From assembly GCF_000020005.1 (NCBI RefSeq), contig NC_010718.1, positions 2,500,001 through 2,564,000 on the forward strand: DNA of 64,000 nucleotides, in the 5' to 3' direction. Position numbers and translations under genes: made by a program. Origin of the DNA: Natranaerobius thermophilus JW/NM-WN-LF (GTDB taxonomy: Bacteria > Bacillota > Natranaerobiia > Natranaerobiales > Natranaerobiaceae). The stretch's first letter is position 1, and every line of letters begins with the position of its first letter. Below, piece after piece: positions 33,605-42,067 of the stretch. The notes beneath the pieces were generated by a model that was given only the letters and a program-made list of their open reading frames with translations, searched no databases and was not told where the DNA came from.

Positions 33605-34507
33605 CTAAATTTTTTGGTCTTGTACATGAGCTATAAAGCGTTCACAAGTAGGGGAAAATACTCTATCCTTATGATAAATCAGATAAAATTTCCTTTCAGG
33701 CATCAGATCTTGTATGTAAAAACTCTTTAAGCTTGTATCTCGATTTAAGCTGAACTTGGAAACAAAAGAGACTCCAACACCCTGATGCACAAAGCTCTTA
33801 ACTCCTTCCAGGTTATCCACCTGTCCGGCAATCTGTAAATTTTTGATAGACTTTTCCTGTTCCGCTAAGGTTTTTTCAAATACCTTTCTAGTTGCAGAAC
33901 CCTCAGTTCTAATTATAAAAGGAAGGTCTAATAGGTCTTTCATATATAATACACCTTGTTTCTTTTGCTGTTCGTCAAGTTTTTCTTTAAATGGAGAGTC
34001 TGCAATTAACACAAGTTGATCATTAATTAAAGGTTTTGCAACTAATTTATCCGATGTTTTCGGTGAACCTACAAAACCCAGATCGGCTTCATAATTTAGT
34101 ATATTTTCAAAAACCCCGTCGGTATCCGAAATAGTAATCCTAAAACTAGACCTGGGATACTTTTTTTGATATGGAGCCAGTAAATTAGGTAGTAAATAAA
34201 TCCCAGGAGTTTGACTGGCATTAATTGTTATTTTACCGTCAATTTCCTGATTGAACCTAGCGAAGCTTTCATGGGCACGTTCCTTCATATCAAGTAAATC
34301 TACAGCATAGGGATAAAAATTTTGCCCCGCCTCTGTTAAGACAGCCTGCCGATTACGTCTTTCAAACAACTTCATACCACATTCCCTTTCTAAAGAATCA
34401 ACATGAGCACTTACAGTAGGCTGTGTCAAGTACAGACGTTTTGCCGCCTTAGAAAAGTTCCCCTCTTCCACAATTGTTACAAACACTTCTAGCTGCCTGA
34501 AGTCCAT
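33605..34507 (-). CDS. LysR-family regulator, selenium-metabolism-associated type
   Basis: Protein of 300 residues: winged HTH at the N-terminus (MDFRQLEVFVTIVEEGNFSK then AAKRLYLTQPTVSAHVD) and a CysB-like effector domain (about 90-295) with IIRTEGSATRKVFE typical of the CysL/selenium-linked subgroup. I chose ATG 34507 because GGAGGG lies 6 bp upstream; a longer frame from 34543 has no such site. It is divergent from a DUF3343 (Se/S carrier-like) gene, an arrangement that supports control of selenium or sulfur metabolism. No selA/selB/selD is in the window. Specific assignment is moderate; the LysR call is firm. Confidence 0.85.
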   Translation of the reverse strand: MDFRQLEVFVTIVEEGNFSKAAKRLYLTQPTVSAHVDSLERECGMKLFERRNRQAVLTEAGQNFYPYAVDLLDMKERAHESFARFNQEIDGKITINASQTPGIYLLPNLLAPYQKKYPRSSFRITISDTDGVFENILNYEADLGFVGSPKTSDKLVAKPLINDQLVLIADSPFKEKLDEQQKKQGVLYMKDLLDLPFIIRTEGSATRKVFEKTLAEQEKSIKNLQIAGQVDNLEGVKSFVHQGVGVSFVSKFSLNRDTSLKSFYIQDLMPERKFYLIYHKDRVFSPTCERFIAHVQDQKI

Positions 34508-34889
34508 AGTCAACCCTCCGATTTCTCCGAAACCCCTCCTCATATATACAGGGGGTTATAGTTTTAATTTTAGACAGCAATTTTATGATAATTTCATTAT
34601 TTATGGTTTGTGAATAATTTCTAAAACAATTATAATTAAAAATGTAAAATTAGAATTTAATGTTTAGTTATATCTTAATGGCTTAATCTTGCATGGCGCT
34701 TAGTTTATTTTAGAAATTTTGGACAGTCTTTAAGCATCTGATAAATTAGACGAAAATCGAAGCCCATAAGTTACGGTTATACTGTCATGATTTTTGGTTA
34801 TTCACAAGATATTTCAGGCATATAAAAGTGCTAATTTTAAAATGTTGTCGATAGAAAATTTTACTTATTAGAGAGGAGTTGATTATTAA
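34508..34889. promoter_or_regulatory. Divergent intergenic region, LysR gene / DUF3343 gene
   Basis: A 382-bp AT-rich gap with promoters expected in both directions. It contains short dyads of the T-N11-A kind that LysR proteins bind, such as ATAAT-TTC-ATTAT near 34585-34597. No clear -35/-10 pair or structured RNA was recognised. Confidence 0.4.
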
Positions 34890-35159
34890 ATGTATTATGT
34901 AATCACTTTTCCCAGTACACACATGGCCATGAAGTTTGAAAAAATTGTTTTCCAAAATAAATTAACAGGAAAATTAATTCCAATCCCCAGGGAATTAAGT
35001 GCCAACTGTGGGCTATGTGCCAGGCTAGAGTCGGAACAGGACCTTAAGACAGCTATTAATACCTGTCAAAAAGAACAAATCCAATTTGAACAAGTCTATC
35101 GCCTTGATAGTCAAGGCGAAACAGCCCCAGAACCAATAGACCAGATCAACCAGATCTAA
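34890..35159 (+). CDS. DUF3343 protein, putative Se/S carrier-like
   Basis: Small protein of 89 residues that begins YYVITFPSTHMAMKFEKIV and contains SANCGLCARLES with a CxxC pair (about residues 44-47), the proposed chalcogen-carrying site of this family. It is often found next to selenium or sulfur enzymes. Here it is divergent from a LysR regulator of the selenium-linked kind. ATG at 34890 follows GAGAGGAGTTG. Its last codons lie in a short tandem repeat that runs up to the edge of a group II intron. Confidence 0.82.
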   Translation: MYYVITFPSTHMAMKFEKIVFQNKLTGKLIPIPRELSANCGLCARLESEQDLKTAINTCQKEQIQFEQVYRLDSQGETAPEPIDQINQI

Positions 35160-35169
35160 CCAGATCTAA
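35141..35169. repeat. Three tandem copies of a 9-10-bp unit at the DUF3343 stop codon
   Basis: CCAGATCAA, CCAGATCTAA, CCAGATCTAA, the last ending one base before the inferred 3' end of the group II intron. It encodes the final DQINQI and stop. Confidence 0.6.
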
Positions 35170-35265
35170 ATCGAGTAGGTAGAAGCCACAGTAATTAGCT
35201 GTGGCTTCGTTCCTCTCACAGAACCGTGCTTACGGGCCACGTACACGGCTCCTAGTAGACCTCGA

Positions 35266-36534
35266 TCACTTTCTAAAGTGATGCAAAATACCAACTTGAT
35301 AGGTACTAATATTAATTAGACCTATCTCGTCAAACCACTTATTGGGTAGTGCTAAACTTATGAGAGGACTTGATGAGTTTCTCCATTTATTCATGGAGAT
35401 TTTCTCAAATTCCCCTTTGTAGCCTTTTCTGCGAAGAGTTTTGTGTAGTTGTTTCCAACTTTTCCATTCTCGCATTTTCTTCATCCTAAGTCTTCTTCTA
35501 ATCCATTTCATTAAGTTCTCAAATTGTTTCTTACAATTGGCTATTCGGAAGTAATTTGCCCATCCTCTTAATACTGGATTTAGCTCTTTTATGATTTCGG
35601 ATAGATTTCTACCATGATTTCTTGGTGTAAGAGTTCTGACTTTTTCTTTGAATTTCTGTATCTTTTCAGGCTGGATGGATATGTTTTGACTCCTTATGAT
35701 AACTCCTAGGTAGGGAACACCTTTGCGGTCATTTGTTATGTGAGTTTTCTCTTTATTAACTGTTAGTTTTAATTCGTCTTCTAATATTTCAGTAGCTATA
35801 TCTTTATATCTTTTCGCTTGTCTTGGTGTGTAGGCGAATATTAAAATATCATCGGCATATCTTACTATTCGGATATTGCGACTCTTCATTTCTTTATCAA
35901 ATCTGTCTAGGTAAATGTTGGTTAGTAGTGGTGAAATCACTCCACCTTGAGGGCTCCCTATTTCTGTGTCTTCTATGGCTCCATCTTCCATTACTCCGGA
36001 CTTCAAAAATTTCTTTATTAATTTGAGAACACTTCCATCACTAACTTTCTTGGCTACTTCTTCGATAATCAACTCATGGTTTAATTTATCAAAGCATTTA
36101 GATAGGTCCATATCTACTACATGTCTTAGATTGTATTTATTAATGAACTGTTCTGATTTAGCTATTGCTTTGTGACATGAGCGATTAGGCCTGTATCCGT
36201 AGCTTGACGGGTGGAAGTCTGGATCAAAAATCGGTTGAAGTATATTTAACGTTGCTTGTTGGACTACCCTGTCTTTTACGGTTGGAATCCCTAATGGGCG
36301 AGTACTTCCATCTGGTTTGGGTATCTTAACTCGCCTCACAGGTTGTGGTTTGTATGCGCCAATTTTAAGGTCATGATGAAGGGTTTCCAGATTTTCTTCT
36401 AGGTTGGAGCCATAAGCCTCCACGGTTACCTGGTCTATGCCGGGTTTACCTTTGTTAGCTCTGACCCTGCGGTAGGCGTCTTCTAGATTTTTTTTGGAAT
36501 AAATCTTGTCTATTAAACTGTACCATTTCTTCAT
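35266..36534 (-). CDS. ltrA: Group II intron-encoded reverse transcriptase/maturase
   Basis: Protein of 422 residues promoting intron splicing and retrohoming. Reverse transcriptase blocks are in order: KPGIDQVTVEAYG; RPLGIPTVKDRVVQQATLNI; SSYGYRPNRSCHKAI; the catalytic YADD in RIVRYADDILIFA; then the maturase (X) region with RGWANYFRIANCKKQFENL. It ends without an HNH endonuclease domain, as in class C introns. ATG 36534 has AAGGTG 6 bp upstream and is preferred to the in-frame GTG at 36543. No frameshift or stop interrupts it, so it may be active. Confidence 0.95.
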   Translation of the reverse strand: MKKWYSLIDKIYSKKNLEDAYRRVRANKGKPGIDQVTVEAYGSNLEENLETLHHDLKIGAYKPQPVRRVKIPKPDGSTRPLGIPTVKDRVVQQATLNILQPIFDPDFHPSSYGYRPNRSCHKAIAKSEQFINKYNLRHVVDMDLSKCFDKLNHELIIEEVAKKVSDGSVLKLIKKFLKSGVMEDGAIEDTEIGSPQGGVISPLLTNIYLDRFDKEMKSRNIRIVRYADDILIFAYTPRQAKRYKDIATEILEDELKLTVNKEKTHITNDRKGVPYLGVIIRSQNISIQPEKIQKFKEKVRTLTPRNHGRNLSEIIKELNPVLRGWANYFRIANCKKQFENLMKWIRRRLRMKKMREWKSWKQLHKTLRRKGYKGEFEKISMNKWRNSSSPLISLALPNKWFDEIGLINISTYQVGILHHFRK

Positions 36535-37258
36535 CAATTGCACCTTCTTTCGCTGTGTGCCTTCCCTCTTTCTACACTTTTAGTTGTGGTTTCTTTGAAC
36601 GTGCTTAACGGTGTCTCTAGCTCTTTGGCAATCTTACCTATCAGGGTACGCTCTACTTCCACTAGGCGGACGGTAAAGCAAGTAAGCTCGTCACCACCTG
36701 ACTTTCCGTTCCCTTTAGCATTTCAGCTTCAGTTTTCTTCCTACCTAAAGTGTCTACTCGAGTTCTTGCTACACTCTTTGGTCTACTTTCACCCCTTCAC
36801 ACTACATAATTCCCTTTCGGTCATTATGCACCACTACAACCAGGTGTAGTGTCCTTTCGGTTTTATCCTCCAGACTGTTACCAGCTTTCTTTGGCCGAAA
36901 GTTCTTCACTACTACGGGTTCATCTGCCTCCTGCACTGCTTTAGTTAAAACTCATGTTTCCACTTGTCTTAACTTTACTTGTCGTCACAAGACAATACAG
37001 GTATCTCCCCGGTTAAGTCTGCTTGCCTGAATTTGAACGCATCCGTCCTAACCTTTTAGGTTATCCAGCTTTCGGGCTTCCCATAATTTGCAAGGTTACC
37101 CACCTAAAAGGCCATCCTCGGTTTGTTCTCACTATGTTCCAAATTCCCCCTTCAGCTTCCTTCAGACTCCACCGTCACCGGTGACGCCCTTGCCTTATGG
37201 TTGTCTTCCTGCTGGTTAGGTGACAGGGTTTCTTTCAACCCATCGGCGCGGCAGGCAT
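36535..37258 (-). ncRNA. 5' catalytic RNA of the group II intron (domains I-IV)
   Basis: About 720 bp without a conserved protein, lying between the intron 5' edge and the maturase start. It has many short inverted repeats, for example GTCACCGGTGAC near 37174-37185. This is the position of domains I to IV. Confidence 0.75.
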
Positions 37259-37262
37259 GCCG

Positions 37263-37302
37263 GGCAAACAAATAACCAGCCTCTCTTCTTAAGAGGCCGG
37301 TT
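37263..37302 (-). terminator. Terminator of the wall-polymer operon; group II intron target
   Basis: On the minus strand AACCGGCCTCT, loop TAAGAAG, AGAGGCTGGTT (11 bp, one G-T pair), followed by TATTTGTTTG. It lies 10 bp behind the tagO stop. The intron begins within about 15 bp after it. Confidence 0.88.
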
Positions 37303-37312
37303 TATGTATTTT

Positions 37313-38251
37313 CTAAAATCCTGTGCCATTTTGAAAGAAGAGCACCGCTCCAATTCCAAAACCGACACTTATCAAGTAAATAAATAGAACAGCTTGTTTA
37401 TGACTCATTCCCAAATTCAATAATCTGTGATGTAAATGACCTTTATCAGCCTGAAAAATTGGTCTTTTATGCCAGTATCTTCTCAATATGGCAAAGAATG
37501 TGTCTAGTATAGGTACTCCTAAAAGGAGCATGGGGATGATAAAAGTCACCATAGTAACACTTTTCAATAGGCCCATAACTGATAAAGCGGAAATCATATA
37601 ACCAAGTAACAGAGAACCTGAATCACCTAAGAAAATTTTTGCAGGGTAAAAGTTGTATTTTAAAAAACCTAGGATACCACCCAATAAAGCTAAAGCTGTC
37701 AAGGCAACTAACATTTGTTCGTTTTGAACGGCTATAATGGCAAAAGCCGTTAACGCTATAGCTGATACTCCTGAAGCCAATCCATCTAAACCGTCAATCA
37801 AGTTGAGAGCATTTGTGACTCCCACCATCCACATTACGGTCACAGGGATACTTAAAACTCCCAAATAAAACAAGCCGTCAAAGGGATTGGTTAAGAACTC
37901 TACCTGATTTCCGAAGGCTATAAATACCAGAACCGCTGCCACCTGTCCACCCAGTTTTATTAGCGGAGACAATCCATATATATCGTCAAGCATTCCTATA
38001 ACTAAAATCAATATTGAGCCCATCAAGAGCCCATAAAATTCAGTTTCTAATGGTACGTACATTATTAATGAAATCAAAAAACTCAAAAATATGGCAGGAC
38101 CACCTAACCTAGGCATAACATGGTTGTGAATTTTTCTGCTTTCCTTTGGCTGGTCCACAGCCCCCACCTTATATGATATTTTTCTCAATAGTGGTGTCAT
38201 GATTAAACTTAAGGCGGCAGAAGTTACCGCAACTTTAAGGTAGAGCTCCAT
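37313..38251 (-). CDS. tagO: Undecaprenyl-phosphate GlcNAc-1-phosphate transferase (TagO/WecA, MraY family)
   Basis: Membrane enzyme of 312 residues with about ten helices. It starts wall-polymer synthesis by making GlcNAc-PP-undecaprenol. Signatures: RKIHNHVMPRLGGPAIFLSF (about 38-57), catalytic DDIYGL (about 88-93), NALNLIDGLDGLASG (about 146-160), FLGDSGSLLLGYM (about 206-218) and the cytoplasmic HLHHRLLNLG (about 275-284). ATG at 38251 follows CTGGAGG. It is the last gene of the operon and ends before a strong terminator. TagA acts on its product. Confidence 0.95.
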   Translation of the reverse strand: MELYLKVAVTSAALSLIMTPLLRKISYKVGAVDQPKESRKIHNHVMPRLGGPAIFLSFLISLIMYVPLETEFYGLLMGSILILVIGMLDDIYGLSPLIKLGGQVAAVLVFIAFGNQVEFLTNPFDGLFYLGVLSIPVTVMWMVGVTNALNLIDGLDGLASGVSAIALTAFAIIAVQNEQMLVALTALALLGGILGFLKYNFYPAKIFLGDSGSLLLGYMISALSVMGLLKSVTMVTFIIPMLLLGVPILDTFFAILRRYWHKRPIFQADKGHLHHRLLNLGMSHKQAVLFIYLISVGFGIGAVLFFQNGTGF

Positions 38252-38313
38252 AGGTCATAACCTCCAGTTCTAAACCTTTCTTTGATGTTTCTATTGCATT
38301 ATCTCTGCCATTT

Positions 38314-39348
38314 TTAGGCTCTTAACTTATCTAGCTTTTGTTTACCTTCAGCTGAGCCTTCTTGTTCAGTATCTTCCTTATCTGTATCTTCCTGCTCCGT
38401 ATTTTCCTGTTCCATATCTTCCTGTTCTTCATCGTCCTTAATGATATCTTTAACGGCTTGGCGACATTCCTCTTTATCAACCATATAATACCAAGCACTA
38501 GTTTTTTGACTTTCACCAGGTAATGTGGCTGTTTCCATATCGTCCCAGTTTATATTATGAAACGAAACAGCATGATTCATTAGCTCTGAAAGTCTAAAGT
38601 TCGTCTCTACATTATCACTGGCTTGCTCTAGTAGCTGGTTAATCTTGGTCACAGAGCTGAACTGCAACAACTCATCAATAACTTCTTTCACTAATTTCTG
38701 TTGCCTTTCCACTCTTCCCAAGTCGGCATCGGCATCACCGCGCCAGCGCACATATTGCAGGGCTTCTTCGCCGTCTAAAATCTGGGTTCCTGCCTGCAGG
38801 TTTATAATAGGGACTAGTTCTCCATCTTTCCATGTTTCATGGTACATATCTTGTTCTACATGAATTTCCACTCCGCCCAGTATATCAATGGTATTTTTAA
38901 AACCTCTCATATTTACAGTCACATAATTGTGGATGGGAATATCTAAAAACTTTTCCACAGTATCAATCAAATACTCGTGTCCACCATAAGCAAAGGCATG
39001 ATTGATTTTTTCTTCACCTCTGCCAGGCAGCTCTACTTTGCTATCTCTGGGAATGGAAATTAGTCCCACATCCTTGGTTTCTTTATCATATCGAGCCAGC
39101 ATGATAGTATCGGCCCGACCACGGCCATTTTCCCCATCAGCACCGATTAATAATACATTCAAGATATTTTCTTCTTCTGGAGGTACAGGTATTTCATTTC
39201 CATTGTTCTCATTATCCGCACTCTCGGGGTCTGGATTGTAAATTCCGTAATACAAGTCAGCCACACGATAACCAGCATATGCTGATGCAAGTAAAATAAC
39301 GATCAGCAGAATTAAGCCAGGCAATTTTATTTTTTTAAAAAAGCTCAT
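38314..39348 (-). CDS. LytR-CpsA-Psr (LCP) family wall-polymer ligase
   Basis: Protein of 344 residues with one N-terminal transmembrane anchor (about 10-30) and an extracellular LCP domain. The domain contains NVLLIGADGENGRGRADTIM (about 64-83), LISIPRDSKVELPG and the KINHAFAYGG motif, then ALQYVRWRGDADADLGRVER (about 196-215), whose arginines bind the polyprenyl pyrophosphate. It attaches finished polymer to peptidoglycan. The C-terminal 45 residues are an acidic repeat of EQEDT/EQENT type. The gene sits between tagO and the nucleotide-sugar dehydrogenase, matching a role in attaching the polymer made here. Confidence 0.94.
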   Translation of the reverse strand: MSFFKKIKLPGLILLIVILLASAYAGYRVADLYYGIYNPDPESADNENNGNEIPVPPEEENILNVLLIGADGENGRGRADTIMLARYDKETKDVGLISIPRDSKVELPGRGEEKINHAFAYGGHEYLIDTVEKFLDIPIHNYVTVNMRGFKNTIDILGGVEIHVEQDMYHETWKDGELVPIINLQAGTQILDGEEALQYVRWRGDADADLGRVERQQKLVKEVIDELLQFSSVTKINQLLEQASDNVETNFRLSELMNHAVSFHNINWDDMETATLPGESQKTSAWYYMVDKEECRQAVKDIIKDDEEQEDMEQENTEQEDTDKEDTEQEGSAEGKQKLDKLRA

Positions 39349-39431
39349 ATATAGACACTCCTAAACTAACTTACAAATTCGCTTTTAATGACCGATATCC
39401 TTCCTTTGTGTCACTCTGTAAATAGTTACCA

Positions 39432-40814
39432 TCACAAGATTACGTATTGAATCCCTTCTTTAGTAGCTTCTTCCCTGGACAGGGCTTTTTTGGGATCTAA
39501 CAGCAAAGGTGAGTGGGGATTTGCTAACATTTTTCCTTTTAACTGTCCAAAATCCAAATTATCAAACTCTTCCTGTCGAGTCAAAAATATCACGGCACTG
39601 GCTCCCTGCACACACTTCCACAGGTCATTAACTTGACCTGCGATCAATCCAGAACTCACTTCTGGGTCGTAACAGTTTACTTCTCCACCTTGATGTAGCA
39701 ATAGTTCTACAATATCTAAAGCAGGGCTTTGCCTGTGGTCACTAGAATAGTCTTTCATAGCCAGTCCCAAAATAGCTATTTTGCACTGATCTAGAGATTT
39801 CCCCTGCTCCTGTAACCTCTCTTTTAAACGCTCAACTACACGCCTGGGACGATAATCATTGATTTCACGGGCACTAGAACTTAAGTCTAAATCTAAACCG
39901 GCTTCTCTAGCCCTGGGTAAAAGATAATAGTAAGCATTTGGAATACAAAATCCTCCCACACCGGGTCCAGGACGCAATAAGTTGACCCTTTTGTGGGTAT
40001 TGGCCAAATCAATAATATGGTGAATATCTAAATCAAGTTCCTCACATAAACCCGCAAATTCATTTACCATTCCTATATTAATATCCCTGGACAAGTTCTC
40101 TAGAACCTTTGACAATTCTACCGCCTCTATAGAAGGGGAGACAACAATTTCACCACCATCACCAAACAAAGAAGCCAGTAATTCACTTGCCCTCTTACGA
40201 CCAGAGTCGGTGACTCCGGCAACCAGAGTTGGCATTTCACTGAATTCAAGAAAAGCTTTTCCTTCAGCTATACGTTCCGAAGAGTAAGCCAAATCAAAGT
40301 CTTCTCCTGACACCAAACCGCTTTCGCTTTCCAAAATTGGCTGAATCACTCTTTCAGTAGTACCAGGAACTACTGTACTCCGTACCAGGACCAGGTCATC
40401 TTTTTTCAATGATTGTCCTATTTCACGAGCAACTGCTTTCAGAGGACTATTATTTACTTCTCCATCATCCTTGATAGGCGCACCTACTGTTACTACGATA
40501 ATCCCCGCCTGAGTTAGGGCTTGACGGTAATCATCCACTGGTATATATCTTCCCGAATCCAGTTCTTCCTGTAAGATTTCCTGAATTGATTTGCCCTGGT
40601 AACTCTCTAGGTGCTTGGTCTTCCCCTGCTTTAACTCTTTAATCAAAGCTTGATTAATATCAACACCAAATACCTTGAATCCTTTCATGGCAAAGCTAAG
40701 CGCCAGAGGTAATCCTACATATCCCTGGCCAAAGACAGCAATGGTATTGTTTCGCTTTAAACCGACAGTATTTACTTCCATTTTATTTTGATCCGTTTTA
40801 TTAACTGGGTTCAT
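39432..40814 (-). CDS. Nucleotide-sugar dehydrogenase (UDP-ManNAc/UDP-glucose dehydrogenase family)
   Basis: NAD-dependent four-electron oxidation of a UDP-sugar to a uronic acid. Length 460 residues. Rossmann motif VFGQGYVGLPLALSFAMKG (about 28-46); middle-domain ELSKVLENLSRDINIGMVNE; catalytic cysteine in GPGVGGFCIPNAYYYL (about residue 288); C-terminal UDP-binding ILGLAMKDYSSDHRQSPALD. The WecC/UDP-ManNAc dehydrogenase branch is the best guess, given TagA and TagO nearby. ATG at 40814 has AAGGGAGAG in front; an in-frame ATG at 40847 has a poorly spaced site. Gap to csaB is 50 bp. Confidence 0.87.
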   Translation of the reverse strand: MNPVNKTDQNKMEVNTVGLKRNNTIAVFGQGYVGLPLALSFAMKGFKVFGVDINQALIKELKQGKTKHLESYQGKSIQEILQEELDSGRYIPVDDYRQALTQAGIIVVTVGAPIKDDGEVNNSPLKAVAREIGQSLKKDDLVLVRSTVVPGTTERVIQPILESESGLVSGEDFDLAYSSERIAEGKAFLEFSEMPTLVAGVTDSGRKRASELLASLFGDGGEIVVSPSIEAVELSKVLENLSRDINIGMVNEFAGLCEELDLDIHHIIDLANTHKRVNLLRPGPGVGGFCIPNAYYYLLPRAREAGLDLDLSSSAREINDYRPRRVVERLKERLQEQGKSLDQCKIAILGLAMKDYSSDHRQSPALDIVELLLHQGGEVNCYDPEVSSGLIAGQVNDLWKCVQGASAVIFLTRQEEFDNLDFGQLKGKMLANPHSPLLLDPKKALSREEATKEGIQYVIL

Positions 40815-40864
40815 ATCAGTCTCTCCCTTTGGACAAGTTTTCTTCATAATCCTTTATATAACAA

Positions 40865-42067
40865 TTAAGTCAAACAATCAAGTGTAAATTTAGCGGTATT
40901 CCTTGCCAGTCCCTGCAGACGTTTGGAATTGAACAAAAGTTTTTCTTGAATAGGTATAAAATTATCTTGAATTTTTCCGGTTAATTTTAATAACTGATCG
41001 CAGTTTATCTCTTCCAGTTCTAACATAAATGAAGATTGCTCCATTTCATCAAATACACTTGCTACCTTGGGCTGATAAGACAATCCTATAGTAGGAACAC
41101 AACTTTTCAAAGAAAAAATAGCTGCATGTAATCTCATGGCAATATTAATATCCATCATAGAGAGTACAGTCAGCATTTCCCTGGGTGAACCTTGATAATC
41201 AAAAAGATAAACATTTTCTGTATTGTACATAAGTTTTCGCACTTTTTTAGAGACTTCCAAGTCTGGAAGATACTGCATAGGGATGAATAGTATTTTATAA
41301 CCCTGATCACTCATTTCGTCTAAATACTGGGCAAGTTCGTGTATAAGTTTCTCATTCTCTCCCCATGAGCGCAAGCTGACTCCTATCCATTTATCACTAG
41401 GGTCTTGAGATTCAACACTATCACCCTCAAACTCATTATTATCAAGTTTAAGTGTTCTGGTTTTTTTATTGAAACAGGACCGGGTATCAAAATCCGGCAG
41501 TACTCTGTCCATGATTGATAAAATCTTGTCTTGGGAAACTGACTCCAAAGTGAAAGCCGGATCAGCAGTCACTTGAATTTTCTCACTAGAAACTCCTAAA
41601 TGTTCCAGGAGCTCTTTAGAGTCATTGTCTCTCACTGTTATCAAGTCCAAGCCGGGCAAAATCCACCTGATTAATAGCTTACTCAAAGGCCTGTAAATTG
41701 GGCCTACCCCCTGGGCATAAAAAACTACCGGTTTGCGAAACAATTTTGCTAAAACGACCCGGGATAACCAGTAAGGTACTACTCGAGGATGGGCATCTTG
41801 AAGCAGACCACCACCCCCGCTGACAAATAAATGGCAATTTTTTATTGTAGAAACTACCTGTTTCATTCCAGATAACATTCTTCCCGTATAAACAGATTCC
41901 ACTCCATGTTCTCTTTTCGTTGCTTCCGGTTCCCTTGAAAACACAGTGAAATGTAATTGTTCTTGGCCCGATTCTTCTTGCAAGTTTTGAATAATGGAAG
42001 ATAGAATTGCCTCATCACCTGTATTACCCGCACCATAATAACCTTGAATTACAATGTTTTTTCCCAT
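40865..42067 (-). CDS. csaB: Polysaccharide pyruvyl transferase CsaB
   Basis: Transfers a pyruvyl ketal from PEP to ManNAc of the secondary wall polymer, creating the ligand bound by SLH domains of S-layer proteins. Length 400 residues with two Rossmann-like lobes: GYYGAGNTGDEAILSSII (about 9-26), FVSGGGGLLQD (about 82-92), YAQGVGPIYRPL, then IAMRLHAAIFSLKSCVPTIG followed by LSYQPKV. An insertion around residues 195-220 (hydrophilic) is longer than usual. ATG at 42067 after GGAGGAG; it overlaps the upstream glycosyltransferase gene by 19 bp, so translation is coupled. Confidence 0.93.
   Translation of the reverse strand: MGKNIVIQGYYGAGNTGDEAILSSIIQNLQEESGQEQLHFTVFSREPEATKREHGVESVYTGRMLSGMKQVVSTIKNCHLFVSGGGGLLQDAHPRVVPYWLSRVVLAKLFRKPVVFYAQGVGPIYRPLSKLLIRWILPGLDLITVRDNDSKELLEHLGVSSEKIQVTADPAFTLESVSQDKILSIMDRVLPDFDTRSCFNKKTRTLKLDNNEFEGDSVESQDPSDKWIGVSLRSWGENEKLIHELAQYLDEMSDQGYKILFIPMQYLPDLEVSKKVRKLMYNTENVYLFDYQGSPREMLTVLSMMDINIAMRLHAAIFSLKSCVPTIGLSYQPKVASVFDEMEQSSFMLELEEINCDQLLKLTGKIQDNFIPIQEKLLFNSKRLQGLARNTAKFTLDCLT

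Larger units (their letters stand above)
35170..37258 (-). mobile_element. Group II intron, class C type (with maturase)
   Basis: About 2.1 kb on the minus strand. The 3' part shows domain V (GAGCCGTG...CACGGTTC, about 35223-35253) and domain VI (GAAGCCACAG...CTGTGGCTTC stem, about 35183-35209), ending CTACTCGAT at 35170. The 5' part begins near 37250-37260 (CGCGCCGATGGGTTGAAAG region), but a canonical GTGYG start was not found, so this boundary is approximate. The encoded protein lacks an HNH endonuclease, and the intron lies just behind a Rho-independent terminator (37274-37302). Both are hallmarks of bacterial class C introns. Confidence 0.9.

Noticed and set aside
34508-34889. Structured RNA or riboswitch before the DUF3343 gene
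   Set aside because: No conserved motif of a known riboswitch and no terminator-like hairpin was found.
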